Source: Zygnema circumcarinatum (lineage: Eukaryota; Streptophyta; Zygnematophyceae; Zygnematales; Zygnemataceae). From it: a stretch of 64,000 nucleotides of DNA. A model generated the notes under the pieces. It had not been told where the DNA came from. It did not search any database and saw only the letters and a list, made by a program, of their open reading frames with translations. Location of the stretch: the NCBI GenBank assembly GCA_037447605.1, contig CM074808.1, forward strand, positions 2,698,407 through 2,762,406, in the 5' to 3' direction. Positions 1 to 12,838 of this stretch are shown here, piece by piece (positions within the stretch are counted from its first letter, which is position 1; each line of letters begins with the position of its first letter). The translations under genes were made by a program, and so were the position numbers.

Positions 1-1456
1 CCCCCCCCCCCCCCCCCCCCCCCCTTTCCTCCCTCCCCCCCATTCAATGTGAACAGACTAGGCACATTTACCTTGTGGTTGTTCAGTAGCTGATTGAATT
101 GAGCAATAGGACGTGGATCATAGTCTAAGGGTCGTTTCTCCTTGATTCCGTTTCATTTAACAATGGGGTCATCTTCATTGAGATATCATCAAAGAATCTT
201 CTTTACTGTAGCCCTTGGTCCATATTGCAGAACCTAAGTAGAACATGCTCATTGCTGCTATGCCTTTTGACCGTGTGTCATACTTGCCTGAGACTGTAAC
301 ATTGGACTCGTGAGAACATACTTCGGAAGTACGGTACTGATGCTTGTCCTGCCGTTGAAATCCGGGTTTTTTTATTTTTCACGCTATCACTACTGTTCTT
401 TGAAGTGACGCCTATGCAAGGATGTGCTTGGTTTTTCCCTGATGCAGCCTTCAGGTCCCGACCCTATGAACCGTGCATGAGTGAGAGCAAAACTTGCCAT
501 TGGGGGGCGTATTTCTCGAGAAGGAGAGGTTCTGGACACTGGAAGCATGTTCTACCTCACCATGAAAGCAACGCATGTCGAGGTCGCTTCGTCACGAGAA
601 CTGCTCGGCTATTCCTTTTAAACGAAAAGCTATTATAGCGCAGAGAAGGTAGATAGGTAGGCAGAGGAGGTCTTCGAGTACAACTTGAAGCTTGTACACA
701 GCGAACCTCTTTATTTGTTGTATACCCTTGTAACCTTTTAAGGCATTTGAACGTCACTATATGCGCAATTCATCTGGCTGCCAGCAGCGCTAGTGTTTGT
801 TTGGAATTAGAACTACTCGTCGTCTTTGTCGAAAGCGTCTTTGTGCAGTATGGACCTTCAGAGTTGGAATGTCAGAAGACGACAACACGTCCCTTAGGAA
901 CGTGAGAATTCGCTTATCTGTAAAACAGGTTTTTTAAGACCATAGATTAAATTGCAGCATTATTCTGGTGAGAAGACTGCTGTCAACGTCTCCATGAAAT
1001 CATCATGGAAACCCGTAAATTTGGGCAAAATGAGCGACATGACAAATTTCCATTCAGGGGCATCCAATGCGAGCATAGTGGAAAATGAGAGGTCGATATA
1101 ACTGAGTTCAATAGCTGCACAAAGCTGCACCTCAGTTGTAACTCCACACTGATAGCATATACAAATAGTTGCCTATGGCTGACTTAACAAACCACATCTT
1201 ACGCACTCGACACCGAATGCACGAAAATATGCTGCTATTGCCGCTAGCCCACGCAAATGCTTGGGCAGTTGACAAGCCTACATCATTCAACTTCATAGCA
1301 TCCCACATAAAAGTAGGACAAAGAATCTGAGTTGGGCTGGTGGCGGACGGGAAAACAATATGGTACTGATCGTTAACTGTACAAAATCTCAGGCTGTAGA
1401 CCTTAGTCTCTGTCACTTTGTGACAACTGTCACTTTGTGACAGCCGTCCTAACGAA
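1..1456. other. Intergenic or 3' flank, no gene recognised
   Basis: The window opens with a run of 24 C residues followed by C/T-rich sequence, which may be a simple repeat or an assembly edge. The rest is unremarkable mixed sequence. Short open frames on both strands show no recognisable protein and no exon-like borders. The part nearest position 1456 is probably the 3' untranslated region of the minus-strand PP2-A10-like gene. The far left could be the 3' part of a gene lying outside the window. Confidence 0.5.
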
Positions 1457-2935
1457 CTAGTGCTCAATCCCATTCACAAACCTCCCCGCAGGAGAGATAG
1501 TTTTTGTCCCTGTTACTAAATGTAAACATAGGGCAAGGCAAACTGATGCTGTGGTCAGAGCTTTTGCAGCAACAGCTCTGAAGGGGCCAAGGGGTCTTGC
1601 AGGTCCAGAAACCCCTCTCGAATATCCAGCTTCTCCCAAAGACTTTGTCGTGCATGCTGAGCGCAACATGTCCAGAAAGACTGCGGTAAACGATCGAACT
1701 CCATGGGCTGACATAACTCCAGCAACTTCCAACACAAGTTGCCGAGTTTCCGGAACGGTCAACAATTTGCCAACCTCGTCCTGCCACATCGTCGTGCTCG
1801 TAGAACCCTTCACCAGGGCACTCCCCTGCTCTGCCCTATTTTTTTTTTCTTGGCCTAAAGATGTCAACAACATAGTATGAGAGGAAGAAGATTCACTGGA
1901 AGAAAATGCCTCCTGAGAAGTGGAGCTGCTGCTCTCGTCATGTGTAGGTCCCTTTTCTCGCTCCGCTGTTAAAACATCATGAGATGTTCGTACCAATGAT
2001 TCCACCGAATGACTGCAAATGGTCTTCAAAATCTCTGTCACAGGTTCCTTATACTCTTCCTTTGTCACAACAGACAACATATCTTCATACATGTTCATGT
2101 CACTAGTTTTATCCAAATATACGCTCACTGCACTGATGGCGAATGTGCTGACAATATTGGAGACGATATCCTTCCCTTTAGCTGAAGACGCGACCCGCAA
2201 CCATGGCTGCAGCCAATCTTCGAGCTCAGGTCCTCCACGAGCTGCTGAAACCCTGGGAAAGGACGCGCTTGGAAGAGCACTTTCTATTGTTGTGCCCCGT
2301 AGCCTGGTACCTATCCTTGCGGCTCTTCCGGGCTGAGATGCTTGTTCAAAATAAGAGTGCACAAGTGTACGAACAGCTTTACCAACCACTGCAGAAGCAA
2401 AACTTTTCCCAGGCTCTGAAAATAGTTTATCCAGCAGGCGCTCAGGCAAAGTATCCTGAGTAATTCCTCCTTCTAGAACGCTTAGTCGCCTATCAACTGC
2501 TTCGGACTTTGCTATCGCTGCACTGGCAGCACTCTCTTGAGGAGCTGCTCCTCCAACAAATGCTGCATGCAAGTCAGGTGCAGTTGCGCAAATTCCTTTC
2601 AAGGTGCCTTGTGTGACTGCTGCTGAGAACCGTGTGACTGCCACTTGGAAGTCAGCACATCGCGACAACTTCATAACCTGTCGCAGGCTTTGCGGCACCT
2701 CGTCCGAGTCAGAAAGAAGGAAATCATGCAAGTCCCTCGCAACTGTTGCCGAAATCTCACTGCCGGAATATAACGTCTCTGCAAGCGCTGAGACGGACCC
2801 GAAAAGCTTCTCCAACTTCTTCCGCCTCTCCGCAAAGTATTCTGACTTATACAATATATATCCTGCACAGCAGCCTCCGCCTGCGAGCATCGCTGCAGTG
2901 AGCCAGAACCTCTTCCTGCTTCTGGAAGCCGCCAT
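1457..2935 (-). CDS. PP2A10: PHLOEM PROTEIN 2-LIKE A10 family membrane protein
   Basis: A single uninterrupted frame encodes about 492 residues. The start was set at the ATG at 2935, which has a good context (AGC ATG GCG), because the 11 extra upstream codons begin with TTG. The product has a basic N-terminus followed by one hydrophobic segment (about residues 8-29). A middle region carries the family-like motif VYLDKTSDMNMYEDML and a nearby RTSHDVL. A Ser-rich linker follows, then a C-terminal hydrophobic segment (about residues 455-475). These blocks match the plant family annotated as PHLOEM PROTEIN 2-LIKE A10. That name is historical, and I see no lectin fold evidence in it. The biochemical role is not known. 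Lack of introns contrasts with all neighbours. The gene is divergent from the BAG6-like gene and shares its upstream region. Confidence 0.85.
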   Translation of the reverse strand: MAASRSRKRFWLTAAMLAGGGCCAGYILYKSEYFAERRKKLEKLFGSVSALAETLYSGSEISATVARDLHDFLLSDSDEVPQSLRQVMKLSRCADFQVAVTRFSAAVTQGTLKGICATAPDLHAAFVGGAAPQESAASAAIAKSEAVDRRLSVLEGGITQDTLPERLLDKLFSEPGKSFASAVVGKAVRTLVHSYFEQASQPGRAARIGTRLRGTTIESALPSASFPRVSAARGGPELEDWLQPWLRVASSAKGKDIVSNIVSTFAISAVSVYLDKTSDMNMYEDMLSVVTKEEYKEPVTEILKTICSHSVESLVRTSHDVLTAEREKGPTHDESSSSTSQEAFSSSESSSSHTMLLTSLGQEKKNRAEQGSALVKGSTSTTMWQDEVGKLLTVPETRQLVLEVAGVMSAHGVRSFTAVFLDMLRSACTTKSLGEAGYSRGVSGPARPLGPFRAVAAKALTTASVCLALCLHLVTGTKTISPAGRFVNGIEH

Positions 2936-3654
2936 GCTGGCTCCAAGGCCTGCCTGCCGCAGCAGCAATTTGCCTTGTCTCTCCCTCCCCCTTTACCTTC
3001 CCCCCAGAAGAACTTGAAAAGGATAAGATACTCAAATAGTGTATATGGGCACTTCACTGTGGCCGCCCCGCCAAAAGCTCAGCCTCAAGCATCGGCCTCT
3101 AGAATTAGGGCAAACCTCAACTGAGCTTTGTCTCGCCTGGACCAATCATAGCTAACCACGTCAGCAGATATGTCCACGTGGTATCCCCCGACTGGCTGCA
3201 CAGTGGTATTTTTGTGAAAGGCGAGGCGAGGCGGGCCGTACACCCACCAGCGCCCCTCCCGATAAATGCCACGCGCCGCCACGTGGAAAAACATTGAAAA
3301 CTCGACGGGCAGCGGAAAATTGCATTCTAAAAAGCGACATTGGCTTCCCAAAATATATGATCGACCAATGAGCGTCGTTTACCCCATTTTCGAGGAGGAC
3401 CACAAATAATTCCAAGAGGCGCCTCAGTTACATGCAGGGATGTCCTGTCGCTGGCTACAGGTTTCATTTTCATGCACATGTAGATCCGTTCGGCGCGTGA
3501 AGGGTGAATGTTCTATGGAGGACGGTCGCGGCAGGAGGAGGCCAGCAGGGGCATTGGTAGCCAGCAGCAGCAAGACGACGCTTGCGGCCTTTCTTCCGGG
3601 AGCTTCCCTGCCTGCGCTGCTCTGCTCTGCCGGCAACCGTCTGCAAGACCGGCC
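2936..3654. promoter_or_regulatory. Shared divergent promoter region, PP2-A10-like / BAG6-like
   Basis: About 720 bases separate the two divergent start codons. The stretch contains two perfect G-box cores (CACGTG at 3175-3180 and 3280-3285) and two CCAAT motifs (3142-3146 and 3365-3369). G-boxes are known binding sites for plant bZIP and bHLH factors, and CCAAT for NF-Y. That the region works as a bidirectional promoter is inferred from geometry and motifs only. Confidence 0.5.
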
Positions 3655-6600
3655 ATGGAGGGAGCAGGAGGTGCCGAGACGAGCTCAGATGTAGAGGAGC
3701 GCAGTCTGGTATCCCTTAAAGTGAAAACGCTCGACTCGCGCACCTACACCGTTCTTGTACCCAAGGATGTGAGCCAACTGTCACCCTGCACTTTGATTGA
3801 TGTTCACTGTACTGAGAAGGGAGATTTGAAGAGTAGAAACGGTCATAAATTGCTCGCACAACATGCTTGAATTTTTTGTTTGTGAGGTATGTGGTTCACT
3901 GACCATATTCTCAGTGGGAAGGGTTACTTATCAAGTTAGCGGCAATGGACGCCTGCATGTTAGCAGATATCTGTGCCACTCTTGAAGGAACGTATCGCGC
4001 TCGACACAAATGTGCCTCCTGAGTTGCAGCGACTGATTTGTAGAGGGAAGGTTTTAAAGGATGATCAGCGTTTGTCTGAATACAGTATCCATTCAGAATT
4101 CTTTCAAGTTACTTTCTGATACGCTGATTGTATATTGCAAACAACTTTTATGCACTTCACCTAGAGAACACCTCTTGATTGGGAGGCGTGCCCTCCGTGA
4201 ATGTGCTTGCCCGAACAAGAATTCCTTAACCTTCTTGATTCAAGATGTGGAAGATGGCCATGTTCTGCACATGGTTGCACGTCTGGCCGTTCCGGCCATG
4301 GACCCGGCGCAAATATCAGAAAGGCCTATCGATTCCAACACTGCTCCTAGTCAAGGTTCGCACATCTAACATCTATGACCTTTTTGCGGGTTCTATAAGG
4401 TCACCGCGTTTATGTCGCCATTCATCTGGTTGCCATACCAGCATTGCTAAGGGAATCTCGTTTCTCTTTTTTTTTTTTTTTTTTTCTTTAGAATTGTTGA
4501 CATGATGCCCTTGCTGTTTCATACGTCTCCGTATGCCATTGAAATGTGTGCTATTTCTCAACTAAACTTATTTTGGACTCAGGAGCACCTCTGCTGGCAT
4601 CAATTCCGGGTGTCACCATGCGGTCCCTGTCAGTTCCTGTGGATGCAGCAGGATTACCTGACATTAACAGGGTATGGCGTTTAAAACTCATCTTTTTTTT
4701 TTGTTAAGTTGTTTTCAATTTTTTTATTTTGACCATGCCTTTGTTTATGTATCTAGCTTTTCGAACAGTGAGATTGAAGGACTTTTGCGCTTGTCATTTA
4801 AACTATAATTGCTAAGGGCCATGAATGCTTGAATTTCCTGTTAGCATGGCGTTCGAGCAGTTGCTGAATGTAATCATGTAATTAACATTACATTATTTTG
4901 ATACTCCCTGGTACAATGTTTTTGGCACGGCAGATGATTGCAACAATTCTCAACAGTTTCAATACCGCAACTATGGCTGCAAGTGAAGGGGTAATGCGCT
5001 AGTTTACCTTGGGCGCCCAAAACGTTGGAACCATTTCATTAAGTGTAGGACACGCATGCTTGGATGATTCGTGCATTGCTGTATAATGTTCAATGTGTAA
5101 CTGTACGATGTTGTGTTTTAGTCTGCTTGAGTTATCCACTCCTTCTTGTAATTTTGTTCCAGTCTTGTGTTATTCAGGTATAGCTGTTGTTCTTCATTGA
5201 CCATTTAAAGGTCTCACTGGTTGTTCCGCCATTTGACTGATCTCAGATTGGCGCTGAACCTGCGGGCAATCGTGAAGCCAATGGACAAGTTGGAGTTCAA
5301 GGCCAAGTAAACACTCCACAAGGAGTAGAGTTACGCATAGATACCGTCTATGGCCTGCCTTCTGGCCTGCATGTGATGCATGGCCCCCCTTTCAGCTTGT
5401 TAGGCATGGGAGGTCCGCCTGCTGGCCAGGTGAGTGACGACTGTCAGTGGTAAGAGAAGTGGTTTTGAAACAACAATGTATGATATCCTTTGCGATAGGT
5501 TATCGTCCACCATTTTCCGGCAATCCAGATTGCAGATGTGTTCTTTGGTAGAATATGCGCTGATTTCATTGGTGAAAATTAATCTTGGAAACTCTAGAAG
5601 GCCATGAGTATGACCTATTGTGCTTTGGTTGTGAGGCAGTCAGTGCCACCTGCTTTTCTAGCTTCGTTTGTATCATTGTTTTCTTGATAGAACAGCGTTT
5701 TCTTACATAAATGAGAGAAGTTGACAGGTTTACATGTCTATCATTTTTATGCAGGCTGATTCCATGGCCATCATGGGACAGTACTTGGATCGTTTTCAGG
5801 CAGCAATGCAGCACTCTGTGGACGTGTCTAGTGGAGCTGTACAGAGTGGTGGTGGAGAACATATGGATACTGGCGTGGGTGACTCGAACACTCCACCAGC
5901 AAGGCCGGTGACAGGAAGCACAGAACATTCACAGTCTGCACCTGCAGCAGATTCGACATCAAGCCCAGGACTAGCTTCTGATGAACCCATTCCTTCCAGA
6001 AGGTCTGGTACTGCTGCGGGCAATGTTCGACCTGCTGAACTGGTGCCGTTGCTGCAAAGGGTGGAAGGTCTGCTGCAGGACCAAGTGTCTGACCACTTAT
6101 CGGTAGGTGAAATCTTGACAAGGACTGGTTTCTTAACGTGCATGAGGATGTTCCTGTGCTGTATGTGTTGGTGTGCAGTAGTATTTTGACGTTTCAGAGG
6201 CGGATACGTCTGCACCTCTAAGTCAGCACAACCTTTTATCTTGCATCCTAAGTCTGAATCCGCCATTGAATCTCAGCAGCCACCTATTACTTGGGAGTCC
6301 ATGTGGAATTTTATGGCTGGCGGAATTACGGAACAGCGAAACAGATTCTTGAGTGCAGCTTGGTACTCTTAATTTCATACTTAACCTGAAGTGGTATGCT
6401 CTAACCAGTGTCTACTATATGAGCACTGTCAATTCATTTCCAGACTAGTTTGGGAACCGAGCTGAACATTCTGACTGAAACTTAATCGTGAAACATGGAT
6501 ATACAAATGTTTGAAAAGCCGGATACTGGGTGTAGTTGCCGTTGTGTAGCGGGTCGTCTTGTTTCCTGGCTATTTTAAAGACGTATTATTCTGATGCTTG

Positions 6601-9600
6601 AGGCCTGCATAAACTGCACAACTCCGCATGTTTTCCGTAGTTTGAAAGGACTTTTTCTTTCGTAGGTGGACTGGCTTGATTCAACTTTGTGAATTTGTTA
6701 GTTTAGGTGTATGATACTAAGGTTGTTGTGTGCGCTTTGGAATGTACAGCTGACTTGTGTCACTTTGAGGTGAGCAGGTTATATCTCGAGAACTCGAAAG
6801 GGAACAAACTGTCACAGACGCTGCAGAACGTGCTGCCTTACAGAGGGTTATTCAACAGGGAGGATATCATCTACAGCAACTTGGGTCATTGCTTCAGGAG
6901 ATGGGTCGAGCATGCTTTGCTGTTCGTCTGGGAAGCACTCCAGTATGCTCTATTTTATCCTTGACTCATCTTTAGGGTGCTTGAGGGCCATCTTCATATT
7001 TCGCTAAATTTAATGTTCGATACATGAATTGAGTACGAATTGAACTCCGAAGGCTGTACACTTTCTGTAAGTGTAACGCAAAATGTGTGCGCGTTGATCC
7101 GTTTACGAGTCAGGTTCAATATGGATTATGTATGAGAAACATATTCCCATAGGATGCAACACTCTTAAGCCAGCACTTGAAACTGTGATGGGATTTGATG
7201 CTGATTGTTATTTAAATGTTTGTATTTTTTTTTTTGGTAGAAGGAGAAGTTAAAGAGGTGAATTGACACAGCATGTACTGCACTAATTTTCATTGAGTAT
7301 CGGTTGCAGGGAGACTCACGCATGCGTTTGGGCTCTTCTGTATTTATCAATCACTTTGGTCCTAATCCTATGATCATCCAGGTAGGATGCTATCTTTTAG
7401 ATTCTAAGTACTGCTGTAGTTAGAATTTTAATTTTGCTAGTAAGTTGAGGACTACGTGATATCTGCTTTGACGAGAGACTTACGACATGCTCTGTAATGT
7501 GCAGCCAAGGCGAAATGGCGGAGCGCCTCAGGGTGTTGCTGCGGTGTCTGTCACCCCTCCTAATGTAGGGCCTGGACCTGAGCCTCGGGAAGCACCTTCC
7601 TCCACACCTTCACCAGCAGCACAGGCTGCTGGGCCAGCAATGCCAATGGCGGCACCAGTACCTCCCCCCATGGCAGTATCAGAGACAGGGCCATCGAATA
7701 GGTCTGTAGCTGCAGTCATTGTGGGTATGGAACAGGCTGGAAGCATCCCTTTGACAGCAAATGGAGGTCCAGTGGGGTTTGGAGGTGGAACAAGTTTGCA
7801 AATTAGTGGGTTAAGCCAGTCTCCTTCGGGCCATGTTAATGGGGGTGGAGAGGCACAGGCCTCGACAAGGACAGCACAGTTGGGAGCAACTTGGGCCTCT
7901 GATCCCAGGGGTGGGGTTGACGTTGCCCAAACACCAGGACAATTTGGGCATGCTATTTTTGGTCCTGCAGTCGCTCAATTACAAGTGCAAATTGGAAATC
8001 TACCAGCGCATGTGATAGGACTGGGAGGGCAAGGGTCGCCCTCGGTTATGACATTTCGTCCTCCATCCCTCGCACCACAGAGGGACCTTAATAATGGGAA
8101 TCGAGATGGGCAAGATAATCATCAGCGATTTCAGCGGGGAGGCGGAGGGGCAACTACCGCTCCTGTGTCTTCAGCAACACCTGGAGCAGCCACGCCGTCT
8201 GAACTTGGCAGAGAAGAATCTCGTGCTTCGTCAAGTCACCAGAGGGGGGAGGGGGGTACGTCCATCCAAACGGACTTAGCACAATTCTTGAGCCCTCTTC
8301 TTCGACAGCTTGCTGGAGCTCTCAATCGTGTGCCGGAAAGTTCTCCCCCCCCATTTCCACAAGCTCCTCCTGCTGCTCCTCCGCCTCCATCGCAGGTAAA
8401 CCTTAAGATGAAACACAGACCTATGTGTTGATCTACATCACAGATGTTAGATGTTGTTGCTTTAGGCTCTAGCGTCTCATCAGGCATGTTGTATAGCGCA
8501 GGATGGTGTACCATGTTGCCATGAACACACCAGTCATACACAATTGTGTACGTAGCACACCTATCTTTTATGGACAACTAGCGGACTGACAGCATTTTCT
8601 GCAGTCTGGTTTGGCCTTTTTCTCTATTTATCCTTTTTGAGGGGAGAATGTTTTATTATGAGTGTTTTGGCCATGGTTGGCTGTATCAAGATTTTCTTCG
8701 GTCGTGATCAGAAAGGAAACCGACGTTGTCTTTAGCTCTTCATCTCACATGTGTTTCACAGCTTCTTTTTTTGTGCATCTGTTACTTTAGTTACCTCCTT
8801 TCAGACATTAGCATAATGCTCCAAAGGTAGGTAGCGTTAAAGCATGACTAGCATTATCTGCTGTAGTATTTAATGGGTCTGAGTGCTGTCTGCACTTGCA
8901 GGTCTCTGAGGGAAGAGCATCAGAAACTACTGCTTCCATAGAACCACCATCTACTTCCACCCAAGAGATCCCCGCAGCGGAAACTCAGATTGCTCAAAGT
9001 GAAACGAAAGCTGAAACTGTACAAAATGTACCTGACATAGCATCAGTTGGAGAACAGGCGGATCCTAGCGGAGAGAGCCCACTTGGGACCCAGCAGGCTG
9101 CTGAAGCAGGGCGTGGCAGTTCTGAGCAAGCAGGGCCACTTGGCCTTGTTCTTGGAGGCCTTCAGCCGTTACCTCGTGTAAGTGTCTGAAAGTTGCAGAA
9201 CTTGTTTTTTGAGTGTCAATTTGCTGGTAGTTTCGTTATCGTGGACTTGCTGAAGACATTTTAGTTGGCATTCCTTATTGCTCTGCACTGTAGTTGGGTC
9301 TTGAAAGGGGCCATTTACGTTTCTGAGTGTACTGCCTCCACTTTAAACAGTTGCATTTTATTCTGAATTCTGAATTGTTGAGGGTTTATCAGATTTATAA
9401 GGATGACATTGAAGTAACTTAATCTTTCATTTCACAGCCTCGGAGGAGGACAACTGCACGCCCACCGCCTAAACAGCCACCTTCCAGAGGAGATGCTGGG
9501 GAATCGTCATCTTCTACATCAGCCTTTCAAACTCGGAATCCGGGTGCACCCACATCGCAAAGCATGCCCACCGCAGGAGACCGCCCAATCCGGGTTACTC

Positions 9601-11681
9601 CACCTGGAGGCGGTTCACCCCTTGATCAGCTTTTTGGGCAAATGATGAGCATGCAGCCAGAAGGGTCTAGGCAAAGAAGTGGAGCAAATGATTCTTTGGG
9701 TAACATAATGCAGATGCTGGGAAGTGGAACCGGAAGAAATGAATCCCGAGGCGCAGGACAGGACCCAATTGCGGGGATGTTGCAGACTTTCAGTGGGGAA
9801 GGAGGAGGGATCCCGGGAGGCCTGGGGGACATTGTAAATCAAATGATGCGCAATCCAGCAGTCAACAGTATGGCGCAGCAAATGGCTGAAAGGATGGGTG
9901 ATCAGCAACCGACTCTCAACAATGTTATGGCCGCAGTTTCTGGGAGAGGGGGTGCAGGGGAGGGGGTCGATTTTGGCGGCATGATGGCCCAGATGATGCC
10001 AATGGTATCACAATTGATGGGGGACATTAGGAGAAGCCCGTTAGGACCTGGAGGGATACAAAGAGGGAGAGCGTCAGGCGCATCTCTAAGCACAGAGGAG
10101 GGTGAAGACTGGAAGCAAGCGCTCACTCCGGTGAGGGGGGGCGTGGGCAGTAAACTATCTAGTCTGTGCTGAACGTGTTTGTTGAAACTTCCGTGCAACT
10201 GAGTAACTTCCGTATAAATATGTTATCTGATAAAATTTGTTAAATTGCTGTATCATTTGTCATGTTTGCGGTGATAGATTGAGTTTTTGAGTTCCGAGCT
10301 TATGTGGGGTATTTCAGTGTCCAGGATTATTGCAGGCTGCCAGGGTAGGATATTTGCTGATTTATTCAGTCTTTACTTATGGATGCAATCGGTGCTGCAG
10401 GAGGAATTGGAGTTGTGGAGTGTCCAGATAGCAGAAGATGAGCAGGAGCAGGCAGCTATGGAACCACAACGACCATTGAGTGACGCGTACCTTTCTAGCT
10501 CTCCTGCCAAGCGGCGTAAGGTGTGTGAGCATTTGTCTTCACGTATGATTGCTTCATGCGCTTTTGCGTCAGAGTCCTCACAAAACTAGGAAAAAAGTCG
10601 CGTAAATACCACCTCATTGCCTGAGTAAATAGAGAATGAGATGAGTTTATCTGTCGTTGTTTATTGTTTTCTCAATACTTCATGTCTGCAATATAAATCA
10701 ATATGTGTGAACAGCAGGAGCTCAAAGTATACACCATCCTTGCATGGTCAAGGCAAAGTGACTGTGAATCTTAGGGGTGGCGACTTCTGTCCATGATAGG
10801 CAGCTGTAATGTCATTTTGTTACAACTTGAAGCTTCTAACATGTAGGGAGCTGTTTGTCTGCTGTCAGATGGCTATGGATGGAACGTCTGAAAAGCTGCA
10901 AGGAGGAGCCGGTCCACAAGAAGTGCTTAGAAGCATAGCCGAAGTGGCCATTGAGCGCATGGAGGACAGGGAAGAGGTTAGCGGGGGAAGAGCATGCGAC
11001 GGGAGCGAGCTGATTGACCATATCGCATCAACGCAAGGCCTGGCCGAGGTAAATGTCCAACTCATGACTACTATTCATTGTCTGAGAACTTTGCATGATG
11101 GTGAATCCACTCACTTGCTGGAATAGTTTTGTATAATGAGGTGTGGTGACGGCTGAGTTTTGTGTGGTTCTTGTTTTAAGCTCCGTATGATCGTCTCTAA
11201 AAATCGAGGGTCATTAGTGTCGACCTTGCTCAGCTACAGAGGGGAGAATGGCTTTGTTTATGACGGGTCTGGATGGGTCACTGACTTCTGAGGAGAACGT
11301 CGTTATTGTATCCTAGTGGTTATCAGAGCCAAATGCTGGATGCTTACAACAGGAGTAGAGATACAGGCGTCCAAACTCTCCCGTCTTTGTGTGGGGATGC
11401 TTCTATGCAGTCACTCTCCGTACGCATGTTCATGCTGTATGCATGTGCATGCTGTATGCCTGCCAATGATGTATGCATGTGCATGCTGCATGCTGCATGC
11501 ATGGTGATGATATGGAGGAGTCCCGTTTGATGGAGGGGCATGGCAGGCGTATGTTGGTGTGCTGTGGCATGATCTGGCGGCGCGCATGGCAGCAGACTCT
11601 GACGCCAGCGAGGGGGAGCGCTTCCAAGGGCTCCGCGCCCTCCTCTCGGCGCCGCACCTGGAGTCAAATGGAGCACCCTGA
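3655..11681 (+). CDS. BAG6/Scythe-like ubiquitin-domain protein, 15 exons
   Basis: Exons: 3655-3768, 3967-4084, 4245-4355, 4583-4671, 4934-4990, 5247-5429, 5755-6102, 6778-6942, 7310-7381, 7505-8395, 8902-9177, 9438-10130, 10401-10520, 10869-11048, 11547-11681. All joins keep phase, giving about 1183 residues. Exons 1-3 form an N-terminal ubiquitin-like domain (about residues 17-90), including VPLLKERIAL, LICRGKVLKDDQRLSEY and the closing DGHVLHMVAR. The rest is low-complexity Pro/Gly/Gln-rich sequence, with short conserved blocks such as the VISRELEREQ helix (exon 8) and FINHFGPNPM (exon 9). A short conserved C-terminus (exon 15) follows. BAG6-type proteins escort exposed hydrophobic segments toward the proteasome or tail-anchored insertion. 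The plant homologues are little studied, so the role here rests on family membership. The start ATG at 3655 sits just before the ubiquitin-like fold. Donor and acceptor choice for exons 13-15 is the least certain part. Confidence 0.88.
11415..11503. repeat. TGCATG-type simple repeat in the last BAG6-like intron
   Basis: Irregular runs of TGCATG, TGTATGC and GTGCATGC fill this part of the intron before the last coding exon. Many units are palindromic (GCATGC). It looks like a degenerate microsatellite and has no evident coding role. Confidence 0.7.
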
Positions 11682-12838
11682 GGAGCCCAATGGAGCGCCC
11701 TGAGCTCGAGAATTGGAGCGAGGAGGGAACAAGCTGGCCCCGCAGCTCAAGTTCAAGACCAGCATACAATGGGTATCGGATTTCCGTTCACTCTTTTGCT
11801 AGTTTTCTGTTTCTTGACACAGAAGTGTCTTAAGCCGCAGATTGATTCTCTGCGAATACTGGTTGCGAATGTTTTCATATTTTCCTCTAATTGGAGGAGG
11901 CTCTGTCCTCATTTTGCCTGTTCTTGGAACGTGCTTGGAACGTGCTTGGAACACGCTGGTTGAAACAATGAAAATGGGAAGCAACCACTTTCTATAACGG
12001 TGGTTCATGTGCAACGCTCACGGTTAGAGGATCAAACGAGTCGATCAGTTTTCCAAAAGAAGTGGAAAAAAAAAAAAAAAAAAATTATTGAAGCCTTATT
12101 TGCCAGAGTCAGATTTGCAGTCACCTGCAGCTTTACTATGGTCAAGAAATATTAAGGAGGTAAGGATTGACGATCGTCGTAACGTGTTGTGGCGTACCAT
12201 TCGAGTACAAAATGCAGTCTCTCTCTCTCGCTGTCTCTCCTTTTGTCTCTCCTTTTCTCGTGTGCTAGATAATCGAGGTTCAGACTTAGAAGAGATCAAT
12301 CGAGTCAAAATCGCTACCGTAACCCGCTGGGCAAATTTCATCGTCTCGATGGTGCATAATGCTTCCAACGGAATTCAGTGGGATTTCATAGTTGTTCAAG
12401 TTTTTGTTCAGATTTTGTAATTTCATTCCTTACAGACGACAGTTATTGGGCAAGCAAATGGACGGTAATATCCCTTTTGTTGGTATGGGCACTTCCACAC
12501 CGTGTGCCGCTATTAACTATTACTACTACTCTAGCTACCGGCTGCCTCTTCCCAATGCAGTTTCAGATCCATACTTAAGTTTATTTTGAAGTTCATTTAG
12601 TCAGCCAATGTGGACTTAAGCCCAATTCAAATGCGACGATGCAGTCGATCATACGACAAATACAAGGCCTTAGAGAAGCCATTCCTCAGTTACTAGAAAT
12701 TGGAATAGCCATGTCGAGGCTCCCAAAGCAGTATTAACAAACCTTACAAAGGAGTAAAATACAGAAAGCTCAACCAAAAACAAGCGGCTGATTTGGGAAA
12801 GAGCTTGGGAAGGGAACAGCGATGTTCCGTATGCAAAA
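11682..12838. other. Convergent intergenic region, no gene recognised
   Basis: This stretch lies between the 3' ends of the BAG6-like gene and MnmG, so it should hold both 3' untranslated regions. It contains a run of about 18 to 20 A residues near 12066-12084. A short direct duplication of the phrase GGAACGTGCTT lies near 11930-11950, and a CTCT-rich patch lies near 12220-12260. No open frame resembles a known protein. Confidence 0.5.

Noticed and set aside
1-24. Run of 24 C residues at the window edge as a telomere or functional element
   Set aside because: A homopolymer at an arbitrary edge is better explained as a simple repeat or sequencing/assembly feature. No telomere-type units follow.
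1132-1473. A 113-codon minus-strand open frame downstream of the PP2-A10-like gene
   Set aside because: It lies in the probable 3' untranslated region and has no known-family features.
12066-12084. Run of A residues as the tail of a retroposed gene copy
   Set aside because: Sequence upstream of the run shows no intronless gene copy and no target-site duplication was recognised.
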